From: Chitinophaga deserti
Lineage (GTDB): Bacteria; Bacteroidota; Bacteroidia; Chitinophagales; Chitinophagaceae
NCBI RefSeq assembly: GCF_003149455.1
Contig: NZ_QFFK01000003.1
Span: 588,697-652,696 of the forward strand
DNA length: 64,000 bases
Direction of reading: 5' to 3'
The notes beneath the pieces are model-generated. The model worked only from the letters and a program-made list of their open reading frames with translations. It did not search any database and was not told the origin of the DNA. Shown piece by piece: positions 53,192 to 62,242 of this stretch; the first letter of the stretch is position 1, and each line of letters starts with the position of its first letter. The translations under genes were made by a program, and so were the position numbers.

Positions 53192-55864
53192 TTGCGCATC
53201 AAAACCCTGCTGCTGTTAACCATCCTTTCCCTTACCACGCCAGCCATGGCACAAAACCCCGCAAATGTAAACGGGATGGTGAAAGACAGCACAGGCAAAC
53301 CGTTGGCAGCAGCTTCCGTGACGATTATAAACGCTTCCGGAGCCGGTGTTCATTTCACGAAATCGGATGCCAACGGCTCCTTCGAATGTAAATTACCCAC
53401 GCCCGGCAACGGACTATCACTGAAGGTTACAGCCCTGGGTTACCGGCCTTTCATCCAAACCATTTCCAGTGGCTCATCTCCATTCCTTGTTACCCTTTCC
53501 GCATTGCCTACTGCGCTGGCCGGGGTCACTGTAAAATCGAAACCCGGCATCCAGACTTCCGGCGATACGTTGAAGTATCGCGTGGCAACTTTCAAAGACA
53601 AGAACGACCGGGTAATAGGCGATCTGATTGCCCGGCTGCCGGGAATCGAAGTAGACGAGAAAGGTAGCATCAGCTACAACGGAAAACGGATTTCCAATGT
53701 ATACATCGATGGCGAAAACCTGCTCAACGGCCGGTATGGCGTAGCTACGAACAATGTACCGGTGGATGCGGTAGAGCAGATAGAAGTGTTAGAACGCGAC
53801 CAGCCTGTGAAAGTCCTCAACGGATATGTGCCGGCCGATAACGTCTCCCTTAACCTCCGGCTGTCAGGCAAAGCCCGCGCCACTTCGATCAACACCGGCG
53901 AAGCGGGCGCTGGCAACAATGCATACCTGCTTTCCTTCAGCAACCTGGTGCTGCAGCAAAGCATCAAGAGCATCAATTACATCAAATCCAATAATGCCGG
54001 CCGCAACCTTCAGCGGGAAACCGCCGATTTGGGCGCTCCCGCCGGCAATGGCAGCGTTTCGCCTCCGCAGCCCCATGCCTACTTGAGTATGACCAGCGAA
54101 AACCTGCCCGCGGTTGACGAAAAATATTATCTCCGGAACACCGACCATGCCGTAAATGCCAACGCATTGTTTAAACTTCCCGCAGACCGTGCACTCCGGC
54201 TGAACGTAACCGCCCTGGATCTGAAGCGCCGGTACAACGTTTCACAGTCTGTTCAGTACTTCCTGCCGCAGGGAGATACTATCCGGTACCAGGAATCCCA
54301 GTTCAATACAGACCGCCATCGCGAATGGCAGGTGCAGGCGCAATTCGAGAAAAACAGTCAGCGTGCTTTCGTGAAATCTTCTACAAGCGTAAATTTCCCT
54401 TATTCTTCCGAACGGGGTGATGCCTGGCAAAACGGCCGGTTCATGCAGCAGCGTCTGCCGGTCCGCCAGCAAGGCGCGGGGAACGAAACGCACATTGTGA
54501 AAGCCATTGGTGGCGGACTTTTATTGCAATACAATTCGGTTGTAAAATATGTTCATGTAGACGAAAGCCTCTTCGTACTTCCGGGCCTGCATGAAAACCT
54601 GGTAAACGACAGCGCGGAATTCCGTCAACTCGAACAACAGGTGCAGACCCGACAGTTTTATGTGCATCAGTCCGCTGCGTTCAACATTAAACGCGGCCGA
54701 TGGGTGTTCTCGTTTTCGGCGGGCGGCAATTATGAAAGGAACCACCTTCTCTCCGGCCTCCAGGTTACGGACAGCTCCCGGAAAATCTCCAGCGCGGGAG
54801 CCCGCTTCCGGAACAACGTCAAATTCGAAAACCTGGGGGTATTCGGCAGCGCCAACGCTACCTGGATGCTGGCTAAAGGAATATTCGTTGCGGAAGTAAA
54901 ACCTGCGGTACATTTCATTGGATACCGCGTGCAGGCAGATAACCTTGTCCGCAGGCAGGAGAATTACGTGCTGAATCCCACGCTCGATTTCCGGAGGAAT
55001 ATCGGCAGGTACAGCGAATACCAGCTCCGGTACAATGCGCAAACCACCTTCGGGCACGTCAACGATATTTATCCCGGATCGATCCTCGTCAACTACCGGC
55101 AATTCAATGCCAACTCGGCACCGCTGCCCCAAACCAATGTTCATTCCGCCATCGTGCGCTTCGCCTACCGGAAACCGATCGAGATGGTTTTCTGGCAAAT
55201 CATGCTTTCCGCAGAAAGAACTCAACAGAATTTCCTGCAAGCTTTTGTGATAGACAGCGGCATTACCCGCATCACAGCTATGGATTACGATAACCGTCAG
55301 TCGAAATACACTTTTAACGGTAATTATTCGAAATACGTCTTTCCTCTTTCTATTCAGCTTTCTGCCGCAGTAAGGGCAGGTTTGCAAACAGGTTACCTGT
55401 GGTATAACGGCGATATTTCCCCTTTTAATTCACACAATTTCAGCCTGGCGTTTGCGGGCCAGAAGAAGTTGCTTTTCGGGGCGAAATTGTCTGTTTCGGG
55501 GGAAGTGGGAAAAAGTATTTACCGGCTGCGGCCCAGGAAAGGCATTGCAGCGCCCAACACCACGGAATCTGTAAAGGCGAAAGCAGAATGGCAGCAGCAA
55601 CTGGCTGCCGGAATCTCCATCACGCCTGTATATCAATTGACATCCTACCGCCCGTCCGGGCTGGCCACTATCCACCAGCATTTCCTCGATTGCAAGGCCC
55701 GATTCGCACTGCCGAAGAGGAAAAGCACATTCGAGCTGGAAGGCATCAATTTACTGGGGCAGGAAAAATACCGGCAAATCGTTAACACGGCCAACCAGTC
55801 GTCTATCCTCGAAATGCCTTTACGTGGCAGAACGATCATGCTGAAGTACTTATTGGGATTTTGA
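53192..55864 (+). CDS. TonB-dependent-receptor-like outer-membrane barrel protein
   Basis: Protein of 890 aa starting at a TTG, five bases after the GLPGLI stop; this start gives a good signal peptide (RIKTLLLLTILSLTTPAMAQ). A carboxypeptidase-like regulatory domain (about 24-105) is followed by a plug-like region (GDLIARLPGIEVDEKGSISY, then DGENLLNGRYG) and a long barrel ending GRTIMLKYLLGF with a C-terminal Phe. No clear TonB box is seen, so it may be a non-transporting barrel. The GLPGLI-plus-barrel pair is recurrent in Bacteroidota and may be secretion- or peptide-related. Confidence 0.85.
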   Translation: MRIKTLLLLTILSLTTPAMAQNPANVNGMVKDSTGKPLAAASVTIINASGAGVHFTKSDANGSFECKLPTPGNGLSLKVTALGYRPFIQTISSGSSPFLVTLSALPTALAGVTVKSKPGIQTSGDTLKYRVATFKDKNDRVIGDLIARLPGIEVDEKGSISYNGKRISNVYIDGENLLNGRYGVATNNVPVDAVEQIEVLERDQPVKVLNGYVPADNVSLNLRLSGKARATSINTGEAGAGNNAYLLSFSNLVLQQSIKSINYIKSNNAGRNLQRETADLGAPAGNGSVSPPQPHAYLSMTSENLPAVDEKYYLRNTDHAVNANALFKLPADRALRLNVTALDLKRRYNVSQSVQYFLPQGDTIRYQESQFNTDRHREWQVQAQFEKNSQRAFVKSSTSVNFPYSSERGDAWQNGRFMQQRLPVRQQGAGNETHIVKAIGGGLLLQYNSVVKYVHVDESLFVLPGLHENLVNDSAEFRQLEQQVQTRQFYVHQSAAFNIKRGRWVFSFSAGGNYERNHLLSGLQVTDSSRKISSAGARFRNNVKFENLGVFGSANATWMLAKGIFVAEVKPAVHFIGYRVQADNLVRRQENYVLNPTLDFRRNIGRYSEYQLRYNAQTTFGHVNDIYPGSILVNYRQFNANSAPLPQTNVHSAIVRFAYRKPIEMVFWQIMLSAERTQQNFLQAFVIDSGITRITAMDYDNRQSKYTFNGNYSKYVFPLSIQLSAAVRAGLQTGYLWYNGDISPFNSHNFSLAFAGQKKLLFGAKLSVSGEVGKSIYRLRPRKGIAAPNTTESVKAKAEWQQQLAAGISITPVYQLTSYRPSGLATIHQHFLDCKARFALPKRKSTFELEGINLLGQEKYRQIVNTANQSSILEMPLRGRTIMLKYLLGF

Positions 55865-55958
55865 TGTTAACCCGGGTTCACCAATACCGCAAGAACAGGA
55901 TTGCAAGCATATGATAAACTAATCTACTCCTTGCCCGTCCGGGCCATTGGCAATGAAA

Positions 55959-55984
55959 AAGGGCAATCCTGGTGGATTGCCCTT
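55959..55984 (+). terminator. Terminator of the GLPGLI/receptor operon
   Basis: Perfect 11-bp stem AAGGGCAATCC / GGATTGCCCTT with a TGGT loop. The tail is not T-rich on either side, although an A-run precedes it on the plus strand. Confidence 0.7.
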
Positions 55985-56065
55985 CATATCGAGCCTGGAT
56001 AAAGAAATACCGGGTTTTCCCGGGTTTGGGGTAAGGCTGGACATACATCCTCGAAATTCGCAGGA

Positions 56066-56383
56066 TTATCCTACGTAACAGCCGTTGGAATCCATGTGGT
56101 TAACAACGTAAGTCACAGCAGTGTCGTACATCGAAACCCATGAAGCGTTGTTCGGACCAGATACCCAAACAACGATGTGATTACCACAGAGGTCCTGGGT
56201 CAAAATCGCACGTTGGATGCGGAATTTGGATTCTTTCATTTTTTTGTTGCTAACCACGATGTCATTATTAGTGGTCATTTTCGCTTCCACTTTCTTGTCA
56301 GCGGGTTTGGCAGTTTTGGAATCGGCTGCAAATGCGCCTGCGCCCAGCGTAAGGCAGAGCATGGCTAATACTAAACGTTTCAT
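56066..56383 (-). CDS. Small secreted protein of unknown function
   Basis: Protein of 105 aa with a clear signal peptide (MKRLVLAMLCLTLGAGAFA). The mature part is Lys-rich at first (KTAKPADKKVEAKM) and then has IVVWVSGPNNASWVSMYDTAVTYV patches and two cysteines (DLCGNH and NGCYVG) that could form a disulfide. It is not recognised. It is monocistronic, with an AT-rich upstream region. Confidence 0.6.
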   Translation of the reverse strand: MKRLVLAMLCLTLGAGAFAADSKTAKPADKKVEAKMTTNNDIVVSNKKMKESKFRIQRAILTQDLCGNHIVVWVSGPNNASWVSMYDTAVTYVVNHMDSNGCYVG

Positions 56384-56818
56384 GTTTTCAGTTTTAAAAA
56401 GTTAACAAAATTGAATATGTATGCGGAAAATGAGGATGCGCATGGTTCGAATTGCCTTTCGGACGTAAAAATCGGTATTAACGGCAGCCGAATTACCATG
56501 CATGTATATTCGTGATTGCCCGGTTGATATTCGTACCAATTCAGGGGAAATTCGCGGGCGCACCCGACGCTAAGGAAAAGCTCCGGTGGATATCGCTGAT
56601 AATTGATAATAAAAGTCGGACCTGGCTAAAATGCAGAGACCCGCGCATTGCGCGGGTCTCTGAAAGATCATGAGGGTTGGGAGGAGATGATTACAATTAT
56701 GTCCCTGGGTGTCGTAATCCGATTGCTTTCATCCGGGTTATCTAACTATTGGGACAATCTTTCCTCCAATGTTCAGCTTTGATTCAGCGCCTTCATTTGC
56801 CAGTCCTTCAAAAGCATA
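56384..56818. other. Gene-free region with a strong hairpin
   Basis: About 435 bases with no credible gene. It contains a perfect 13-bp stem, CAGAGACCCGCGC / GCGCGGGTCTCTG, with an ATT loop (56634-56662). That hairpin lies about 155 bases past the stop of the next minus-strand gene and has no T-run, so it may be an RNA processing or protein-binding site rather than a classical terminator. Confidence 0.55.
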
Positions 56819-57580
56819 TTAAAACTGCTTGCCTGCAACCGAATACACCGGATCTTCAGTCGAGTCCACTACCTTTTCGGCTTTCGTTCCATTGAATTCC
56901 CGAATACCCATCGCGGCATCAATAACGTCGAACACCGGCCTCCCTACGAACGCGCCCATGCCTACGGAGCAACGCAGGAAATAGGCTTTTCCGGCCTGAA
57001 AGTTGAGAACCACTTCTTCCCTTTTTTCAGTTCGGGCCCATACCCTGGCTTGGTCAGGATGGTAGATCTTCACCAGATAGCTTCCGCCGTTTTTCACCCG
57101 GCATACCATGGAATCGTTGACATGCACGTTGTACTGCACCAAAGCACCGGATCCAGACTTGGGGCGGTATACGCATAATAATGCATACGATGCCGTGTCA
57201 GGAAGCAAGGTGCGCATTGCGGAATCTTCAGCAGCCTGTTGTTCGGCGATCAGTGGGGCCAGTTCTTCAAGATGATACAGATCCATGTTCATGCGGTAAC
57301 AGGAACTCCAGCCATCCGGCGGTTTGATCTGGGTAATCTTTATGATGTTGGCGCCGGCGGCCTGGGCTTTTCTACGTGCTTCGTCAAAGGTTTGCGAGTA
57401 TCCGCAATTGGTCTTGAAACCTCCGTCCTTAATTCTGAGAGTACCCTTCGATTTAGCGTTGGCGGGTACCTGGCCATCAGTCAGCAGGATTACGACTGAG
57501 CTATTTGCCGGGAGTTCCTGCGCTGCAGCCACAAAGGGCACGAGGAGACACAGGAAAAACAATGTATAGGAATATTTCAT
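56819..57580 (-). CDS. Secreted protein with a DUF2846-like domain
   Basis: Protein of 253 aa. The frame is open to 57616, but the ATG at 57580 starts the signal peptide (KYSYTLFFLCLLVPFVAAAQ). The N-terminal half includes GGFKTNCGYSQTFDEARRKAQ and AGANIIKITQIKPP, reminiscent of a small heavy-metal- or DUF4156-like fold. The C-terminal half (from about SYALLCVYRPKSGSGALVQY to LNFQAGKAYFLRC) resembles DUF2846. Function unknown. Confidence 0.65.
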   Translation of the reverse strand: MKYSYTLFFLCLLVPFVAAAQELPANSSVVILLTDGQVPANAKSKGTLRIKDGGFKTNCGYSQTFDEARRKAQAAGANIIKITQIKPPDGWSSCYRMNMDLYHLEELAPLIAEQQAAEDSAMRTLLPDTASYALLCVYRPKSGSGALVQYNVHVNDSMVCRVKNGGSYLVKIYHPDQARVWARTEKREEVVLNFQAGKAYFLRCSVGMGAFVGRPVFDVIDAAMGIREFNGTKAEKVVDSTEDPVYSVAGKQF

Positions 57581-57935
57581 GCAGACAAATCTAAAAAAAC
57601 AGGCTGAATACCACAAAACCAGCTTCCTGCCTCAATATGCGCACAGGCAGTGAAGACCAGGGAAGTGATAAGTCTCTTGAGCCAAATGGCCATATACAGT
57701 TAAAGATAATTAACATAAGCTAAATGGCACTTCATAGCCTGAAATATTAGACCACGCTTAGCGAGGATATCTGAAAATTCCTGCGGGCGCTTGGCAGAAC
57801 AATAATCCAACTGGTTCCAGCTGGCCGGCTGCATTTTATATACATAATCCGACATTTCAACGAAAATGTGTTGACTTGCTTCTGTTGATTGCGGAGTTTC
57901 GTGCCATCTACCCCAAAAATCTACTATAGGAAATC
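57581..57935. other. Gene-free divergent promoter region
   Basis: About 355 bases between divergent genes. It must hold both promoters, but no clear TTG-N19/20-TAnnTTTG pair is visible. I saw no repeats or RNA genes. Confidence 0.4.
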
Positions 57936-57950
57936 ATGAATTACATGCAT

Positions 57951-59357
57951 ATGAAGCACCTCTTTTGGGTTCTTTTCCTGGCAGCCGGATTTGTTGCCTG
58001 CAAGAAATCCGGTTCACCCGACGGACAGCCTGATCCGGCACCCCAGCCCCAACCCCAGCAACCGGATATTCGTCCTCACGGTACTCCCGTAGGCACTTCG
58101 ATCAAAAAAACGATTGGTGCTGCAGGTGGGACCATCGCCGCTACGGGCGGACGGATAACAGTGGATATTCCAGCAGGTGCATTGGCAGCCAATACGGAGA
58201 TAACGTTGCAGGAAGTGACGAACTCCCTGCCTGGCAGCCCGGGAAAATCGTTCCGCCTGGAACCGGAAGGCATCAAATTCACCAAGCCCATCACGCTGAC
58301 TATTCCTTACACCGACGCGATGCTGGCGGATACTATTCACCCGGATGCACTGTTCCTCGCCTATCAGGATAAAGCCGGAGGCTGGAGGTTCATGGCCAAA
58401 TCTCGGGTAGATAAGGCGAACAAGACCGTCAAAGTGGAAACTGATCACTTCTCCGACTGGACGTTGTATGCACTATTCTGGCTGCATGCCGACCTGGACT
58501 ATTTAACTATCGGGAAAACTACGGAATTGCAGGTACTCTCGATGATGAACGAGCCAGGCCGCCCCGTGGGCGAACATCCGGAGATCGCTATCACCGCTGC
58601 AAAAGTATTGGAGAACCCCAACAACGTTAAGAACTGGAAACTAACAGGAAAAGCAGGTGGGACGCTGGAGCCCCGTGGGCTGAAAGCCCATTTCAAAGCC
58701 CCGGAAACCCTGCAGTTTGATAATATCTCCAGCGTTTCCGTGGAGATCCACGACTGGGTGCCTCCTGAACTACGGCCCGGCAGATCGAACCCCATACTTA
58801 CGCTCGTTCAGGACATAACGATCGACGATGGAACGTATTGGCTTTCCACCTACAATAACGTACTTTCGGAAGGGATACCCCTGCGCAATAATGTAATGAT
58901 CCACGAAGGTGATTTAATCATTAACGGAATTATTGACGCCGAGGAGCCGGTAGACGGCTATACGCTCCAGATTTTCGGGAAAGGATACTCATCCGGCTCC
59001 CATCCCTATTACAGCATGGACCTTGACTTAGATGATACCGGGAAGTCGCTGGGAATGAAATTACCCCAGAACGCAGTTACTTATCATGTCGAATGTCCGC
59101 CCGAGGAACTGATATGGATTCCTTCCCCGGGATCGGTGAATATCGTAGAAGTGACAACCCAGTTTGGCAGGAAGTACGTTAGGGGAACAGCAACGGGTTC
59201 TGTATGGAGGGATGCCGGGGGATGTGAGGCAATCCGCGTAGGTAATTATTCCATCGAGTTCAAGGTAGCGAACCGGTATAATTTTGGTGATTTTGGTATA
59301 CTGGAACCGATAATGTCCAAAATGATGATGGCAACAATGTTAAAGAAGAGGAAATAA
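57951..59357 (+). CDS. Lipoprotein with a ZU5-like domain
   Basis: Lipoprotein of 468 aa with lipobox GFVAC (C17 counting from MKHLFW). An upstream ATG at 57936 would add five residues. After a Pro/Gln-rich linker (PAPQPQPQQP) comes a ZU5-like beta domain (about 50-190): AGGTIAATGGRITVDIPAGA, PITLTIPY and DHFSDWTLYALF. The rest is beta-rich with no known motif. Such proteins are usually exposed on the cell surface or in the outer membrane. Function unknown. It has its own terminator. Confidence 0.8.
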   Translation: MKHLFWVLFLAAGFVACKKSGSPDGQPDPAPQPQPQQPDIRPHGTPVGTSIKKTIGAAGGTIAATGGRITVDIPAGALAANTEITLQEVTNSLPGSPGKSFRLEPEGIKFTKPITLTIPYTDAMLADTIHPDALFLAYQDKAGGWRFMAKSRVDKANKTVKVETDHFSDWTLYALFWLHADLDYLTIGKTTELQVLSMMNEPGRPVGEHPEIAITAAKVLENPNNVKNWKLTGKAGGTLEPRGLKAHFKAPETLQFDNISSVSVEIHDWVPPELRPGRSNPILTLVQDITIDDGTYWLSTYNNVLSEGIPLRNNVMIHEGDLIINGIIDAEEPVDGYTLQIFGKGYSSGSHPYYSMDLDLDDTGKSLGMKLPQNAVTYHVECPPEELIWIPSPGSVNIVEVTTQFGRKYVRGTATGSVWRDAGGCEAIRVGNYSIEFKVANRYNFGDFGILEPIMSKMMMATMLKKRK

Positions 59358-59374
59358 TTTTTATGAGATAGTGG

Positions 59375-59407
59375 AGGTCCGGCTGCTGAGGAGCCGGACC
59401 TTCTTTT
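59375..59407 (+). terminator. Terminator of the ZU5-like gene
   Basis: Stem AGGTCCGGCT / AGCCGGACCT with a seven-base loop and a TTCTTTTT tail. Confidence 0.9.
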
Positions 59408-59495
59408 TGTATCGATCCCCGCCATGCCGCCTGTATACCGTCGGGAATAATGATCCTGTATGAAATGAAGAGGTGTTTAAATACTATCTGCCTCT

Positions 59496-60209
59496 CTAAA
59501 CAAAGGTCTTATCCAGTAAGGGACTTTTCCTGTTCTTCAGTAAATCATCTGCTATCGTGATCATGCCTGCATTGTGAGATGCACCCGACAATGCCCTTCC
59601 GTACACATAACTTGCGGTGTAGTCCTTCCAGGTTTTACAGCATCCTTTCAAACCGTTATAGCTTTCTTCCAGATACTGTACAAGTTCATTTGCAGTCAGA
59701 TAATTCATATCAAAGCAACACCTGGCAATAAAAGAAGCCCGTCCATAATTCCATCCTGCATCTCTTACCTTTTCCAGTGCGGCATAGCTTTCAAATAATC
59801 CGGATGAAACAGCATCCGGGATAGCGGCGCTGATAGTTCTGTACATCTGGAGATATCGCTGAAACAGATGTTCATTCTCCGGCAATCCGGATTTTAGTAT
59901 CTCCACATAATTCGCCTTATTGGCATATGCAGCGTATACAACGGCCAGATATGGATCGTTGTTCCTTGTTATCAATCCGGAGAGGATGCTTTTTGCGTCT
60001 TCACTATTGTTAATACCCCAATGATCCTGCAGCAATGTCTTGATTTCGCCCTTACTTAAACCTGTTTCAAAAGCGTTTAAGTAGGCCGACTGCTGGGCGG
60101 CATACATGGAGCTGACCAATACATAATCCAATTGCTTTCCATGCAGTGGTTGTTTGTCATTCAGCCGCAAGCCCGAGAAAGCACGCATTATTTTCTTCAG
60201 GAAACTCAT
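59496..60209 (-). CDS. DUF1266-family protein
   Basis: Soluble protein of 237 aa. The central and C-terminal parts match the DUF1266 pattern: GWNYGRASFIARCCFDMNYL, then a helix and WKDYTASYVYGRALSG. Proteins with this domain often sit in toxin-immunity or secretion-effector neighbourhoods, but nothing of that kind adjoins it directly. It follows the next gene by six bases on the minus strand, so the two form an operon. Function unknown. Confidence 0.75.
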   Translation of the reverse strand: MSFLKKIMRAFSGLRLNDKQPLHGKQLDYVLVSSMYAAQQSAYLNAFETGLSKGEIKTLLQDHWGINNSEDAKSILSGLITRNNDPYLAVVYAAYANKANYVEILKSGLPENEHLFQRYLQMYRTISAAIPDAVSSGLFESYAALEKVRDAGWNYGRASFIARCCFDMNYLTANELVQYLEESYNGLKGCCKTWKDYTASYVYGRALSGASHNAGMITIADDLLKNRKSPLLDKTFV

Positions 60210-60215
60210 ATGGGA

Positions 60216-60914
60216 TTATGCCGTTTTCAAATGAGGAAATCCGGCTTTCAATTCCGCCAGCAGTCGCTCGCCAACCACCTGGTACTTTGCCCTGTCCTGC
60301 AGTTGCTTTTTGACATTCATCATATCCGCAGGATCAACCGCATATCTCAGCCTATCATGTACTTCGAGCGACAACTGTTTCCCGTCAACGTCAAAAGTGA
60401 TGACCTGCACTTTGGGCAAATATTCCTCTGCCTGCTTTGCATACAATCCGAATTGCGCCTTTAATATGCCGCCATCGTGCATCCGGGCTTTTTCCAGGTG
60501 AAAATTATCAAAGACTAAATGTTCTTCCATTTCACCGACTGCATCCGTTGTGAAAAAATGCAAATCCTTCCCACTCAGTACCCAAAATGCATCAGTATCA
60601 ATCCGCTGAAGTTTTATGCCGGTACCAGACAAGGCAAAATTCTTCAGGCCATCGCCCAGGAGGTTTTTCACTTTGTCTGCGGTGCTCTGAGGAATGGATG
60701 CAGCACTGAAAGCATCTATAGCCTGCCCTTTCATCCAACCTTTAAGAAAAGAGAAATCCTGCAACAGGAGTTCATTTTTGTATGCAGTGTAATTTCTGCG
60801 TTCCTGATCAATGTCAATGTCGGCTTTTGCAGCTTTCTGGCGTTTGTTCATGATCACCATAAACACGATGCCGCCGATTACCAGGGCTCCCGGAATTAAA
60901 AACAGTGGGTTCAT
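60216..60914 (-). CDS. Membrane-anchored protein of unknown function
   Basis: Protein of 232 aa with one N-terminal membrane helix (NPLFLIPGALVIGGIVFMVI) and a soluble part of alternating helices and strands that I do not recognise. Segments such as DAFWVLSGKDLHFFTTD and QVITFDVDGKQLSLEVHDRL suggest a PH-like or lipid-binding sandwich, weakly. It is the first gene of the operon with the DUF1266 protein. The AT-rich region starts just upstream. Confidence 0.6.
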   Translation of the reverse strand: MNPLFLIPGALVIGGIVFMVIMNKRQKAAKADIDIDQERRNYTAYKNELLLQDFSFLKGWMKGQAIDAFSAASIPQSTADKVKNLLGDGLKNFALSGTGIKLQRIDTDAFWVLSGKDLHFFTTDAVGEMEEHLVFDNFHLEKARMHDGGILKAQFGLYAKQAEEYLPKVQVITFDVDGKQLSLEVHDRLRYAVDPADMMNVKKQLQDRAKYQVVGERLLAELKAGFPHLKTA

Positions 60915-61046
60915 CTTTCTTGATTTTTCAGTTTTCTATTTTATATAAAAGAATATGCTTATGTAATAAGAGCGCAAAATAGAAATTTTATAACAAAACA
61001 TTAAATAATAATATTATCTATAGTAATACCCCGCAACGAACAGTGA

Positions 61047-62105
61047 TTATTTCAATACATTATCATAAATCTGGTTCAACAGGTTTTGCCTCATTTTTGA
61101 GTTTCTTTGGTCTAGCAGGATGATGATGCCCCAATTTTCAGCCCTATTATAGCATATAATTGAAGATTGTCCCATAGAATCACCTGTTTTCATATAGAGA
61201 GTATTTTTGTCGTCCGATACGATATTCGTTCCAAGTCCCATTTCCCTTTTTTCATCTTTATAAAAGATTTTTTCGGTGACGATGGCAGCTTTACCTATGG
61301 CGGTTTCCTTATTTAAGACTGCTTTTAAGAATGTGACCATATCAGATGAGCTGGATTTTATCAATCCGGCAGAAGCTGTAATATTCCAGTTGAAAAATTC
61401 CTGAATACCTCCATTGGGATTGTGGCCGGTTGTTCTGTTTTTTACATTGAAATCTTTGGTAAACGTATGGGGCATCCGTAATGGCGCAATCATTTTATAT
61501 TTAATAATTTCACTATAACTTTTACCGTATACTTTTTCCAGTATCTGCCCGAGTAAAGTATAGCTAATCGTAGAGTAACGATATTTACCATAATCTTTCA
61601 GTTCACTGCAATTATTGATGATATCGGTCAGTGTTTTTTCAGTGACATTGCTTACCGGTTGCTGAGGGTTTAGTTCAATTAACTTTGCAAAATCTATATC
61701 AGGTAGCCCTGATTGATGAGATGCCAGATCTGAAATCCGGATTTTGTTCTTGATATTATTATGCAATATGTATTCTTTGGGAAGGAAGTCGTCAATATAA
61801 CTATCTACATCTATTTTCCCCTCATTAACCGCCTGAGCAATTAAATTTGAGGTTAAAATCTTGGTGATAGATGCAATTTCGAATATGGAATTTTTATCAA
61901 TTCTAGTTTGACTTTCAGCATTCAAATTGCCATAAGCGGTATAGTATTCCTCATTGTTTTTGATAAAACCCACACTAATCCCTACTTCAGGATTTTTTTG
62001 GTAATTGTTTTTTATTATTGAATCAATTTTTTGGGTAATGTCTTGCCCAAAGGAAAAGCTGCTGATCAATAACAGTACTGCTAAAATTTTTGCTCCCATT
62101 TTCAT
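61047..62105 (-). CDS. Serine hydrolase, class C beta-lactamase / PBP family
   Basis: Periplasmic serine hydrolase of 352 aa with a signal peptide (MKMGAKILAVLLLISSFSFG). An ATG at 62123 would add six residues. The SxxK nucleophile is IASITKIL, the second motif Y-S-T in YRYSTISYTLLG stands for Y-x-N, and MKTGDSMG matches the KTG box. The weak second motif means it is probably an esterase or peptidase rather than a true beta-lactamase. It is AT-rich compared with the left part of the window, which suggests recent acquisition. Confidence 0.87.
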   Translation of the reverse strand: MKMGAKILAVLLLISSFSFGQDITQKIDSIIKNNYQKNPEVGISVGFIKNNEEYYTAYGNLNAESQTRIDKNSIFEIASITKILTSNLIAQAVNEGKIDVDSYIDDFLPKEYILHNNIKNKIRISDLASHQSGLPDIDFAKLIELNPQQPVSNVTEKTLTDIINNCSELKDYGKYRYSTISYTLLGQILEKVYGKSYSEIIKYKMIAPLRMPHTFTKDFNVKNRTTGHNPNGGIQEFFNWNITASAGLIKSSSSDMVTFLKAVLNKETAIGKAAIVTEKIFYKDEKREMGLGTNIVSDDKNTLYMKTGDSMGQSSIICYNRAENWGIIILLDQRNSKMRQNLLNQIYDNVLK

Positions 62106-62242
62106 TGTATCGTATTTTATCATAAATTTTACTTCGATACAAATATGGGGAAGACGTTGAACCTATACGACCGGGTAAATGCATTCGGTCTGATTTGTTC
62201 AGAAAAATAGGTGTGAATCTTTTCAAAAAAGCGTACGAGTAA

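Noticed and set aside
56440..56460. tRNA T-loop-like word (GGTTCGAAT)
   Set aside because: No matching acceptor stem, anticodon arm or CCA region around it.
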